The notes under the pieces: model-generated | Database searches by the model: none | Told to the model about the DNA's origin: nothing | Seen by the model: only the letters and a program-made list of their open reading frames with translations | Translations under genes and position numbers: made by a program | NCBI GenBank assembly: GCA_963758845.1 | Contig: CAVWWX010000002.1 | Coordinates: 2,418,001-2,482,000, forward strand | DNA from: JBDTSW01 sp963758845 | Lineage (GTDB): Bacteria > Actinomycetota > Thermoleophilia > Solirubrobacterales > 70-9 | Direction of reading: 5' to 3' | DNA: 64,000 nucleotides | Shown: positions 26,998 through 36,385 of the stretch, one piece after another | Numbering within the stretch: the stretch's first letter is position 1 | How the letters are laid out: every line of letters starts with the position of its first letter

Positions 26998-28733
26998 CCG
27001 AACGTGAACGCGTAGCCCGAGACCCCGGGCTCGAACCGAAGCTCGAGGGTGTGGTCGCCCGCCCTGTCCAGGTCGACCAGCCGGTAGAGCCGCTGGTTGG
27101 TCACGGTCGCGGCGCCGCCTCGCACGTCCTCGCCGGCGTCCGGCTTCGAGATCGGCTCGCCGTCCAGCAGTACATCGACGCGGCCCGGGCTCCCCTCGGA
27201 GCCCAGCACCAGGAACACCCGCCGCGCCCGGAAGCCGAGATCGATCGAGGCGTCGTCGAGGGCGGTGGCCGATTCGGGGTCGGCCCGCCAGCGGCCGTCC
27301 AGCGCGAAGGCGTTGGTGGGCGGGTCCTCGGCCGGAGCGCTGTAGGTCAGGGAGCCCGGCCTGGGCGGCTGGACGAAGCCCTGGGCCCGCTCCCAGCCCA
27401 GGTAGGTCTCGGGCGTGCGGACCCCGGGGTCGGCCGTCTCGGCGTCCTGCTTGGGAACCCCGGTGCCCAGCCGGTCCGCGCCCGCCTCGGCGAGCAGGCC
27501 GCGGATCGCCGACTCGGTCTCCTCGTAGGCGCCCTCGCCGAAGTGGGCGTAGCGGACGTGGCCGTCGGCGTCGATCAGGTACTTGGCGGGCCAGTACTGG
27601 TTGGCGAATGCGTCCCAGGTGCCGCGCTCGTTGTCCTGGACGACCGGATAGCCAAGCCCGTACTCGTCGATCGCGCCCTCGACGTTGCCGGTCTCCTTCT
27701 CGAAGGCGAACTCGGGCGTGTGGACGCCGATCACCGTGAGCCCGCGGTCGCGGTACTCGGAGTCCCACGCCCGCAGATAGGGAAGCGTCCGGATGCAGTT
27801 GATGCAGGTGTAGGTCCAAAAGTCGATCAGCACGACCCGGTTCTCGGCGTCCAGCTCGGCAAGCGACAGGGGCGCTCCGCCAGGCGTGTTGAGCCAGTTG
27901 CCGGCGGCCAGCTCCGGTGCCAGGCCCAGGTCGGGCAGCTCGGCCCCGGCGGCGGCCTCGGCCAGTCCCCCCTCCCGGGCGGCGGGGCCCCCGCCCCTGA
28001 CGTCGGCCAGCTCGTCGCTGACCGCGCCGCTCTCCTCCAGCTCAGACGGTCGGGTTCACCAGCACGGCCGGGAGGTCGTCGGCGATGGCGTTCTGGAAGC
28101 GCAGGTCGAGGTCCGCCGCCATCGCCACCGCGACGGCGATCATCACGGCGCCCATGCGCCATCTGGATCTGAGCGCGGTGCGCCGGAGAGCCGGTCGGCC
28201 AGGCGGCGGCCGAAGATCATGAACAGGTACAGCACGGCCACCGACCCCACCGCGTAGGACAGAGCGACGGCGAGCTTCCCGGCGGTGAAGTCCTGGGCGG
28301 CCGAGACGGTGATGACGCCGGCGAGGATCGGGCCGGCGCACGGCGCGTAGACGAACCCCAGGCTGGCGCCCAGGAGCAACCCCGAGCCGAAGCCGTCGCC
28401 CCCGCCGCGGACCGGCCCGGGCGCCAGGCGCGAGGCCCATGCCTCGACCCGCGCGGCGGCCCCCGGGAACAGGAGCAGCAGCCCGAACCCGCCGAGCGTC
28501 GCGATCGCCAGCGTCCGAACCAGATCGTCCGGCAGCCCCAGGGCGTCGATCACGTAGACGAGCGCGATCGTGGCGAACGTGAACGAGGCCGCGAGCCCGA
28601 TGACCACGCCCAGCGGACGCCTGCGCCCGCCGGTCGCCCCGGCGGCGAGGACGGCCGGCAGCACCGGCAGCACGCACGGGGACAGGGCGGTGCCCGCGCC
28701 GGCGACCAGCGCGAACAGCATCAGCAGCGCCAT
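26994..28733 (-). CDS. DipZ-like protein: CcdA domain, thioredoxin domain, C-terminal sugar-binding-like domain (frame broken)
   Basis: About 580 residues when the breaks are repaired. Residues 1-190: six-segment CcdA electron carrier with the pair of Cys in LSPCVLPVLPAVL and YAPCAGPILAGV. Then a TlpA-like thioredoxin domain with FWTYTCINCIRTLPYLRAW (CINC active site), and a beta-rich C-terminal domain as in mycobacterial DipZ. It would move electrons from cytoplasmic thioredoxin to exported disulfides. The frame of the CcdA part is lost near 28155-28185 and regained at 28044; two or three single-base insertions explain this. Stop shared with the convergent methyltransferase. Confidence 0.85.
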
Positions 28734-28828
28734 GTGAGAACAGTGTCGTTCATCGGTAAATCGCGTCTAAGGGCATACGCGCGCGCGGCCGCATCCGATG
28801 CCCGTTCGAATCGAATACGGTCGCCGCC

Positions 28829-30190
28829 GTGAGCTCTCCGGCACGCGAAGTCGATGTGGTCGTCGTGGGCGCCGGGCTCTCGGGCCTGGCGGCCGCCAGG
28901 GCGCTCGAGGCCGGTGGCGCCTCGTATCGCGTGCTCGAGGCGCGCGACCGCGTGGGCGGGCGGACGCTCAACGAGGACCTCGGCGACGGCAAGGTCGTCG
29001 AGATCGGCGGCCAGTGGGTCGGCCCCACGCCAGGACCGCCTGTACGAGCTCGCGGGCGAGCTGGGGATCGACACCTTCCCCACCTTCACCGACGGCGAGA
29101 ACCTGCTCGAGCTGGACGGCAAGCTGGGCCGCTACTCGGGCACGATCCCGAAGCTCAACCCAATCTCGCTGCTGGAGATCGAGCGGATCCGCCGGGCGCT
29201 GGACTCGCGCGCCGCCAAGGTGCCGCTGGACGCGCCCTGGGAGGCCCCGGGCGCCGAGGCGCTCGACGGCACGACGCTCGGCGCCTGGCTGGACCGCAAG
29301 ATGCACACCCGCACCGCCCGGCGCATGGTCGAGATCGCGGCGCGGACCATCTGGGGCGCCGACTCGGGCGACGTCTCGCTGCTCTACGCGCTCTGGTACG
29401 TCCGATCCGCCGGCGGCTTCAACCCCCTGATCGACGTCGAGGACGGCGCCCAGCAGGACCGATTCGTGGGGGGCTCGCAGCTGATCTCGCTGCGCATGGC
29501 GGCGGCGCTCGCCGAGGCCGCGGTGCTGCGGGGCGCCCGTGTCGCGGATCGAGCGGGGCCAGGAGGGCGTGGTCGTCTCGGCCGGCGGGCAGCGGGTGGC
29601 CGCCCGGCGGGCGATCGTGGCCATGGCGCCGCCGCTCTGCCAGCGCATCGAGTTCGAGCCCGAGCTGCCCCCGGCGCGAACGCAGCTGGGACAGCGGATG
29701 CCGTGGGGCTCCTACATCAAGTGCATCGCCGTCTACGACGAGCCCTTCTGGCGAGCCGACGGGTTCAACGGCGAGGGAGTCTCGGACGCCGGCCCGGCGA
29801 CCACGACGTTCGACAACAGCCCGCCTGACGGCTCCCCCGGCGTCCTGCTCGCGTTCGTCAGCGGCGGCGAGGCTCGGGCGATCCAGCGCCTGGGCGCCGA
29901 CGAGCGCCGCGACGCCGTGCTCGCGGGCCTGGCGCGCCTGTACGGGCCCCGGGCCCGCGCACCGGAGCGGTGGATCGAGCAGGACTGGGCGCGCGAGCGC
30001 TACACCGGCGGCGGCCCGGTCTGCTTCATGCCCCCGGGCGTGTGGACCGGCTACGGCCGCGCCGTGCGCGAGCCCGGTCGGCCCGATCCACTGGGCGGGC
30101 ACCGAGACCTCCGAGGTCTGGTCGGGCTACATGGACGGCGCGGTTCGCTCGGGCGAGCGCGCGGCGGCCGAGGCCCTTGCGGCCTGCTAG
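28829..30190 (+). CDS. Flavin-containing amine oxidase (frame broken three times)
   Basis: About 450 residues when repaired. The FAD dinucleotide loop VVVVGAGLSGLAAARALEA, then GGRTLNEDLGDGKVVEIGGQ, a middle with SYIKCIAVYDEPFWRADG, and the C-terminal FAD block HWAGTETSEVWSGYMDGAV mark a monoamine-oxidase/putrescine-oxidase type enzyme. One extra base at about 29030, one at 29536-29538 and one at 30073-30076 each shift the frame, and together they restore it. It oxidises a primary or secondary amine to an aldehyde with release of H2O2; substrate unknown. GTG start lies 7 nt behind TACGGT (28816-28821). Confidence 0.87.
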   Translation: MSSPAREVDVVVVGAGLSGLAAARALEAGGASYRVLEARDRVGGRTLNEDLGDGKVVEIGGQWVGPTPGPPVRARGRAGDRHLPHLHRRREPARAGRQAGPLLGHDPEAQPNLAAGDRADPPGAGLARRQGAAGRALGGPGRRGARRHDARRLAGPQDAHPHRPAHGRDRGADHLGRRLGRRLAALRALVRPIRRRLQPPDRRRGRRPAGPIRGGLAADLAAHGGGARRGRGAAGRPCRGSSGARRAWSSRPAGSGWPPGGRSWPWRRRSASASSSSPSCPRRERSWDSGCRGAPTSSASPSTTSPSGEPTGSTARESRTPARRPRRSTTARLTAPPASCSRSSAAARLGRSSAWAPTSAATPCSRAWRACTGPGPAHRSGGSSRTGRASATPAAARSASCPRACGPATAAPCASPVGPIHWAGTETSEVWSGYMDGAVRSGERAAAEALAAC

Positions 30191-31308
30191 CTCTCCTCCG
30201 CCGGGCGCACCCGGAACAGCTTCACCTTGCCGCTGATCCCCTTCAGCGCCCGCTCGCCCGCGAACGAGTAGGCGAACGCCTCGGGGGCGCCGTCGCGGGT
30301 GTCCTCGGTCGCCAGGACGCTCCCCGGGCGGGCGATCGCGGTCAGCCGGCTGGCGAGGTTGACGGGCCTGCCGTACCAGTCGCCCGCACGCGACAGCGCG
30401 GGCCCCGAGGCCACACCGGCGCGAAGCGCCGGGAAGCTCTCGCCCTCGCCCTCGGCTGCCTCGACCAGCTCCAGGGCAGCCGCCATCGTCGCCTCGGGCG
30501 AGGTCGAGACCAGCATCGCCGCGTCGCCGATCATCTTCACGAGGCGCACGGGGCTGGAGACGACCTCGCGCGCCAGCGCGGCCAGGCGGCCGCTGACGTG
30601 GCCCAGCTCCTCGGCCGGCAGCTCCTCGCCCAGCCTGGTGAAGCCCACCAGGTCGGCGAAGCACGCGGTGATCTCCTGGGCGCCCGGGGTCGTGCCCGCC
30701 GCCAGCTCGGCCTGGCCGATCGCGACGGTGCGAAGCCCTTCGAGGATGTGCAGGTTGAGCGCGTGATCGAGCGTGGGCGCGAGCAACGGCCGCAGGGCCT
30801 CTGCCGCCGCCACATAGCGCCTGGCCGCGTCGAGCTCGGTGTCACCCGGCTGCATGACCGACTCGGCGATCAGGGCGTTGCTGGCCAGGGCGATCTGCGA
30901 CATCGCCAGTCCGACGACCCTCGTCGCCTCGACGATTCCCTCCTCTGTCAGCCCGGCGTCCAACAGCACCCGCAACCGTCGCGCCGCCTCGAGGTCGCCC
31001 TCCGTGAACTGCTCGTCCCCGGCGTCGCCGGGATCGACGGGCAGGCCCAGCGCGCCCCGCTGGGCCCGGAGCAGCGAGGCCTCGACGCCGGCCTCGTCGG
31101 CGATCTCGGCGGCCGACAGGCGCGGTCCGTCGCCGGCGATCAGCCGCTCGACCGGCAAAAGCGCGAGCCGGTCCTGCTCGACCGCCGCGCGCAGCTCCTC
31201 GATCGTGACCCCGTCCTGCTCGAGCTCGGCCAGCAACTCGCTGCGCGCGGCGCGAGCCTTCTCGTCGAGGCCGTCCAACAGCCCCTCGGCCTCGAAGTCG
31301 GTCGCCAT
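30187..31308 (-). CDS. Class III adenylate/guanylate cyclase with N-terminal regulatory domain
   Basis: 373 residues (18 nt longer if started at 31326). The C-terminal catalytic domain, about residues 200-365, has the first metal Asp in TACFADLVGFTRLG, the second in VKMIGDAAMLVS, and the transition-state Asn/Arg in NLASRLTAIA. The helical N-terminal half resembles the autoinhibitory, pH-sensing module of mycobacterial Rv1264/Rv2212. The substrate-specifying Lys/Asp positions are not obvious, so cAMP is assumed. The stop is shared with the amine oxidase at CTAG 30187-30190. Confidence 0.88.
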   Translation of the reverse strand: MATDFEAEGLLDGLDEKARAARSELLAELEQDGVTIEELRAAVEQDRLALLPVERLIAGDGPRLSAAEIADEAGVEASLLRAQRGALGLPVDPGDAGDEQFTEGDLEAARRLRVLLDAGLTEEGIVEATRVVGLAMSQIALASNALIAESVMQPGDTELDAARRYVAAAEALRPLLAPTLDHALNLHILEGLRTVAIGQAELAAGTTPGAQEITACFADLVGFTRLGEELPAEELGHVSGRLAALAREVVSSPVRLVKMIGDAAMLVSTSPEATMAAALELVEAAEGEGESFPALRAGVASGPALSRAGDWYGRPVNLASRLTAIARPGSVLATEDTRDGAPEAFAYSFAGERALKGISGKVKLFRVRPAEES

Positions 31309-31384
31309 CGGCCCCATTCTGGCCACCGGCGCGCGACCGTGCGAATCCCGCTGCCGAGGCCCACGGCCTCGTACAATCCGTCAC

Positions 31385-32020
31385 ATGGCAGGCGAAGGGG
31401 GTCGTGAGTTGCCGATCTTCGAACTACCGGCGGTGATCCTGCCGGGTGAGCTGATGCCGCTCCACATCTTCGAGGAGCGCTACAAGCGGATGATCGGGCA
31501 CTGCGTCGACGCCGAGGAGCCGTTCGGGATCGTCTTCCGCGACGACGACGGGAGCGCCCGGCGGATCGGCTGCACCGCCACCGTCACCGAGGTGACCGAG
31601 ACCTTCGACGACGGCCGGATGAACGTCGTCGTGACCGGCGGCGAGCCCTTCCGCGTCCTCGACCGCTTCGAGGCGTCCGAGTACCCCAGCGGCGAGGTCG
31701 AGCCGATCGACGTCGCAGGCGAGACCGCCGAGGAGCCGGGTGACGACGCCGACCTGGCCCGCGACGCGTTTGCCGACCTGGTCGAGCGCGTCTCGGGCGA
31801 GGCGCCCGAGACCGGCCAGCTGGCCGGCGACGACGCCTACTCGATCGCCGCCCGGGTGGAGCTGCCGGCCGAGACCAAGCAGCGGCTGCTGGAGCTACGC
31901 TCCGAACCGGAGCGCATGCGCGTGCTGGGCAACGCCCTGCGGGCCCTCGTCGACGCCGTCGACCGCTCGCAGGAGGTCGCCGAGCGCGCCCGGATGAACG
32001 GCAAGGTCATCGTCGGCTGA
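31385..32020 (+). CDS. LON substrate-binding (PUA-like) domain protein
   Basis: 211 residues. The opening LPIFELPAVILPGELMPLHIFEERYKRMI is the hallmark of the Lon N-terminal domain (written here in two parts: PGELMPLHIFEERY and LPIFELPAV). No ATPase or protease follows, so it is the free-standing type found in many actinobacteria and proteobacteria, whose role is unproven but may be substrate delivery or small-ligand binding. TACAAT (31372-31377), a near-perfect -10, ends 7 nt before the ATG. Confidence 0.85.
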   Translation: MAGEGGRELPIFELPAVILPGELMPLHIFEERYKRMIGHCVDAEEPFGIVFRDDDGSARRIGCTATVTEVTETFDDGRMNVVVTGGEPFRVLDRFEASEYPSGEVEPIDVAGETAEEPGDDADLARDAFADLVERVSGEAPETGQLAGDDAYSIAARVELPAETKQRLLELRSEPERMRVLGNALRALVDAVDRSQEVAERARMNGKVIVG

Positions 32021-32036
32021 GCAACCCGCGGGTCGG

Positions 32037-33594
32037 TCAGGCGTAGGCGACGGCGCCGCCGCGGCGGGGATCGCCAGCCCCGCGCATCGCGCCCGAACCG
32101 GGATCACGGGCCACAGCGTGGACTCCGCCGAAGAACACGTTGCTGTCCGGCCAGCGGATGACCTCGTAGCCACGACCGGCCAGGCGCTCGAGCCCGGTCT
32201 CGTCGATCCCGGGCTCGGCGTGAACCTCGCCGGCCTCGAAGTGCACCCGCGGAGCCTCGACGGCGGCCGAGACCTGCGCGTCCTCGGCGACCAGGTGGAT
32301 GACCGTCTGCAGGATCGCCGAGCGGATCCGGTTCGAGCCGCCGCTGCCCAGCCCCACCTCCAGCTCGCCGTCGCGCAGGACGACCGTGGGCGACATCATC
32401 GAGGGCATCCGCACGCCCGGCCGGTGACGATGGAAGCCGAGCGGGTTCAGGTCCTCCTCGCCCAGCATGTTGTTGACGTGGACCCCCGTCCCGGGCACGA
32501 CCAGGCCGGATCCGGTCCCGTTCGAGCAGGTGACGCTGGCGCACCGCCCGTCGCCATCGACCGCGGTGATGTGGGTGGTCGAGCCAAGCGCATCGCCGGG
32601 CTGAACCGGCCCGGCGCCCGCACGCCGGCGATCGCCGACTGCCGCGGCCGCGGCGTCGAGGCGGGACCCCTCGAGGAACCGCTCGAGAAAGCCGTCCTCC
32701 AGAAGCCCCGCCATGAAGTTCTCGTCACGCGCCGCCTGGGCGGCCTCCATCGCCCCGACGACGGACTCCAGGTCGGTCCGGTCGAGTCGTTCGAGCAGCG
32801 CCAGCGCGAACGCGATCAGGATCCCGCCCGAGGCGGGCGGCGGGTTGGTGAGCATCTCCCGGCCCCGGAACGCGGCGCGGGCGGGCTCGCGGTCCTGGGC
32901 TGTATAGCCCGCCAGGTCGTCGCGCCCCAGGGTCCCGCCGCGCTCGGTCACCCAATCCGAGACCGCGGCGGCGACGTCGCCCCGGTAGAAGGGCTCCGCC
33001 CCCTCTTCGGCGAGCAGCTCGAGCGCGTCGCCGAGGTCGGGAAAGCGAAACAGCTCGCCCTCGCCGAGGATGTGGCCCGTCCGGCGCGTAGATCGCCCGG
33101 CACTCGTCGTAGAGGGTGAGGATCGGGGCCAGGATCCGCATGAAGTACCGCCTGCTCGCCGACGACCGGCACGCCGTCGCGCGCCAGCCTCGCGGCCGGG
33201 GCCGCGAGGTCGCGAAGCGGAACGCTCCCGAAGCGCCGGGACGCCTCGACGAGGCCCGCGGGCGTCCCCGGCACGCCACACGAAGCGGCGCCGACGTGGA
33301 AGACCTGCTCGTTCTCGTCGGTGAAGGCGACCGGGATCGGGACCAGCTCGGCTGAACGCGTGGTGTCGCCGCGCCCGGGCGCCTCGACGAAGAAGTCCAG
33401 CAATACCTGCTCGGTCCCGTCGTGGACCAGCATGTATCCGCCGGCCCCGAGGCCGGTTAGCGGGCTCTCGGTGACGCACGACGTCATCACCGCCGCGATC
33501 GCGGCGTCGACGGCGTTCCCGCCGTCGCGCAGGACGGCGGCGCCGGCCCCGCGGTGAGCGCGTGCCCGGCGGCTACGACGCCCTTGCCAGCCAT
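32037..33594 (-). CDS. Gamma-glutamyltransferase (frame broken three times)
   Basis: Ntn hydrolase of about 520 residues when repaired. N-terminal GKGVVAAGHALTA and RDGGNAVDAAIAA; the autocleavage nucleophile Thr lies in GSTTHITAVDGDG; the small subunit has SMMSPTVVLRDGE and GSGGSNRIRSA. Breaks: one base missing in the C-run 33547-33550, one extra near 33148 and one extra at 33076-33078. No signal peptide is visible, unlike most secreted homologues, so it may be cytoplasmic. It transfers or hydrolyses gamma-glutamyl groups. TAGGCT (33607-33602) ends 7 nt before the ATG. Confidence 0.87.
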
Positions 33595-33633
33595 GCGCTG
33601 CAGCCTAGACGCGGCGGCGGGCGCCGCGCAGGG

Positions 33634-35133
33634 TCAGCGACCGGGGAGGAACTCGGGCACGTCGATCGACATGTCCCGCGGGCGCGACTCGAAGCTCTTC
33701 GCGGTGCCGGCTCGCCGGTCGTCCGGACGGCGCACCGAGGTCTGAGCAGTGCCCACCGCACGGCGCTCGGAGGTGATCGAGCCGTCTCTGCGGCGCCCGC
33801 GCCCGTCGAAGCGCGTGGCGATGACCGTCACCCAGATCTGATCGGCGAGGCTCTCGTCGACGTTGGCGCCGAAGATGATGTTCGCGTCCGGGTGGGCGGC
33901 CTCCTGGACCACCTTGGCGGCCTCGCTCACCTCGAGCAGGGTCAGGTCGGAGCCGCCGGTGACCGACAGCAGGATCGAGCTTGGCGCCGTCAACCGACGT
34001 CTCGAGCAGGGGCGACGACACGGCGCGCTCGGCGGCGAAGTTGGCGCGGTTGTCGCCGGTGCCCATGCCGATCCCCAAGCAGCGCGTGCCCGGCGTCGCG
34101 CATGGTCGTGCGGACGTCGGCGAAGTCGAGGTTGATGAGGCCGGGAAGCGTGATCAGCTCGGTGATGCCCTGAACGCCCTGGCGCAGCACATCGTCGGCG
34201 ACCTGGAAGGCCTCGATCATCGACGTGTTGCGGGCGAGCACGCCCAGCAGCCGCTCGTTCGGGACGACGATCAGGGTGTCGACCTCGCTCCCGAGCGCCT
34301 CGATGCCGTCCTGGGCCTGCTTGCTGCGGCGGGTCCCCTCGAAGCGGAACGGGCGCGTCACGATGCCGACGGCGAGCGCGCCGACGTCGCGGGCCAGGCG
34401 GGCCACGACGGGGGCCGCGCCGGTGCCGGTGCCACCTCCGGCGCCCGCGGTGATGAAGACCATGTCCGAGCCCTTCAGCAGGCGCTTGATCTTGTCCTGC
34501 TCCTCGAAGGCGGCGCTGGTAGCCGATCTCGGGGTCCGAGCCGGCGCCCAGGCCGCGGGCGACGCCCTGGCCCAGGTGGACGGTGACATCGGCGGTCGAC
34601 TGCTGGAGCGACTGAAGGTCGGTGTTGATCGCCATGAACTCGACGCCGGGGATCTGGGCCTCGACCATGCGGTTGACGGCGTTCACGCCTGCGCCACCGA
34701 CGCCCACGACGCGGATCACGGGGTCGTGCGGCCGGGGCGGGCCCGAGGGCGCCGAGCGGCTGGGGTCGGCTCGACCGTAGAGCGGCGGGTCCGGGTCGGT
34801 GCGGTCGTCGAAGATCCTGGAGAGGCGCTCCTTGGGCTCGGGCACGGTCACGGGGCGCTCGTCCACGCGGTAGGCGTGGACGCGCTCCGGATCCGGCGTC
34901 TCCTCGACCGGGGGCACCGGGCGCTCGGGCGAGACAGGCTCAGGCTCGTCGGCCACGGGCTCGTCGACGACGCGCGTCGGCTCCTCGACCGGCTCGGACG
35001 GGAGCACGGAGGTCTTGTCCTCCGAGCGGCGGGGCGCCTCGGGCGGCGCCGGCGGATCCTCGGGCTCAACGGTCGAGCGGAACAGGTCCGCGAGCGGACC
35101 CTCTCTCATGCTGGCGCGCTTACGCCTTGACAT
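33634..35133 (-). CDS. ftsZ: Cell-division GTPase FtsZ with long disordered N-terminal tail (frame broken three times)
   Basis: Residues 1-138 are Pro/Glu/Val-rich and disordered. The GTPase then follows: VVGVGGAGVNAVNRM, the tubulin signature AGAGGGTGTGAAPVVA, the T7 loop region LINLDFADVRT, and the C-terminal peptide SIDVPEFLPGR that binds membrane tethers. One extra base at 34518/34519, one in the C-run 34073-34076 and one at about 33981 shift the frame; the three sum to a restored frame. The ATG 35133 overlaps the parA end by 14 nt, with GGAGG 12 nt upstream. FtsZ is normally essential, which argues for sequencing error. Confidence 0.93.
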   Translation of the reverse strand: MSRRKRASMREGPLADLFRSTVEPEDPPAPPEAPRRSEDKTSVLPSEPVEEPTRVVDEPVADEPEPVSPERPVPPVEETPDPERVHAYRVDERPVTVPEPKERLSRIFDDRTDPDPPLYGRADPSRSAPSGPPRPHDPVIRVVGVGGAGVNAVNRMVEAQIPGVEFMAINTDLQSLQQSTADVTVHLGQGVARGLGAGSDPEIGYQRRLRGAGQDQAPAEGLGHGLHHRGRRRWHRHRRGPRRGPPGPRRRRARRRHRDAPVPLRGDPPQQAGPGRHRGARERGRHPDRRPERAAAGRARPQHVDDRGLPGRRRCAAPGRSGHHRADHASRPHQPRLRRRPHDHARRRARAAWGSAWAPATTAPTSPPSAPCRRPCSRRRLTAPSSILLSVTGGSDLTLLEVSEAAKVVQEAAHPDANIIFGANVDESLADQIWVTVIATRFDGRGRRRDGSITSERRAVGTAQTSVRRPDDRRAGTAKSFESRPRDMSIDVPEFLPGR

Positions 35134-36310
35134 GATGGGTCAGAACCTCCTTCGCCAGGTCGCGGTAGGACTCGGCTGCGGCCGAACTGGGATCGTACTT
35201 CAGCACGCTCGCGCCCCTCACCGGCGCCTCGGCGAACTTGATCGCCTTGCGAATCCGCGACTTGAAGACGAGGTCACCGAAGTTCTCCTCCAGGATCTCG
35301 ATCGCCTCCTTGGCGTGGACCGTTCGGGCGTCGAGCATGGTGGGCAGGATGCCCTCGATCTCGACCCCCGGGTTGAGGTTCTCGCGGATCATCTCCAGCG
35401 TGTTCTGCAGCTGGACCAGGCCGCGCATCGACAGGTACTCGCACTGGACCGGCACGATCACCTTGTCGGCCGCGGTCAGCGCGTTCACGGTCAGCAGCCC
35501 AAGGCTGGGCGGCGTGTCGATGCAGATGAAGTCGTAGTCGTCGCCCACGTCGTTGATCGCCTTCTCGAGCGAGCGCTCGCGGCCGATCTGCGTGCTCATC
35601 GCGATCTCGGCGCCGGCCAGATCGATCGAGCCGACCGCGATGTCGATCTCGCGCTTCTGGACGATCTCGGCGATGGGCATCCGGTGGACCAGCACGTCGA
35701 ACATCGACTTCTCGACCTTGTCTGGGTCGATGCCCTGGCTCATCGTCAGGTTGCCCTGCGGGTCGAGGTCGATCGCGAGGACGCGATGGCCGGACTCGGC
35801 GAAGGCGACGGCGAGGTTGAGGGTGGTGGTGGTCTTGGCCACCCCGCCCTTCTGATTGGCGAAGGCGATCACCTTGGCGGTCCTGCCCCCGTTCTCGTCG
35901 GAGGCCTCGTTGCGGATCACGCCCGGCGTGCGCTTCGGCGCGATCGCGTCGGAAGCGGCGATCCTGCCGGCGTCGGGGTCGGCGACGATCATGTCGGGGT
36001 CGAGCGGAGGCTCGACGCGCTCGACCGTGATCTCGGCCTCGGGCTCCGGCACGGTCGCGACCGGGTCGGGCTCAGCGTCGGGAGCCTCGGGCTCCTCCAC
36101 CGGCTCCTCCGGCGCATCCGGCTCTTCGACCGGAACGGGCTCGGCCTCGGCCGAGGGCTCGTCGACCGGCTCAAGTTCGTCCTGCGGGGTGAACTCCATA
36201 TCGGCCTCCAGCTCGGGCTCGGAGCCGTCCGGCTCCAAGTCGGCCCCCTGGGAGGCCCCGTTCGTTTGCACCTTGTCAGGCTTCCGCGTTCCGCGGTTGA
36301 AAAGACCCAT
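35120..36310 (-). CDS. ParA/MinD-family ATPase with acidic N-terminal tail
   Basis: 396 residues. Residues 1-142 are a Glu/Pro/Asp-rich low-complexity tail. The ATPase starts at KVIAFANQKGGVAKTTTTLN (deviant Walker A), with IDLDPQGNLTMS, FICIDTPPSLGLLTVNAL (Walker B) and VPVQCEYLSMRGL, closest to the Soj/ParA branch. No parB or parS site is seen nearby. It is translationally coupled to ftsZ, so it may position the divider or the chromosome relative to it. A GGAAAGG lies about 30 nt before the ATG; no -10 at the usual distance. Confidence 0.9.
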   Translation of the reverse strand: MGLFNRGTRKPDKVQTNGASQGADLEPDGSEPELEADMEFTPQDELEPVDEPSAEAEPVPVEEPDAPEEPVEEPEAPDAEPDPVATVPEPEAEITVERVEPPLDPDMIVADPDAGRIAASDAIAPKRTPGVIRNEASDENGGRTAKVIAFANQKGGVAKTTTTLNLAVAFAESGHRVLAIDLDPQGNLTMSQGIDPDKVEKSMFDVLVHRMPIAEIVQKREIDIAVGSIDLAGAEIAMSTQIGRERSLEKAINDVGDDYDFICIDTPPSLGLLTVNALTAADKVIVPVQCEYLSMRGLVQLQNTLEMIRENLNPGVEIEGILPTMLDARTVHAKEAIEILEENFGDLVFKSRIRKAIKFAEAPVRGASVLKYDPSSAAAESYRDLAKEVLTHHVKA

Positions 36311-36385
36311 TTGATCGCGACTATTCGCACAGGGATTGGCCTTTCCTTCAAATGGACGAAAAGAATCGGCCCGTAAGCTGGCCCG

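Noticed and set aside
33634..35133. Programmed frameshifting in FtsZ
   Set aside because: Three unrelated +1 sites, none with a slippery sequence and stop arrangement, and similar indels in unrelated genes nearby.
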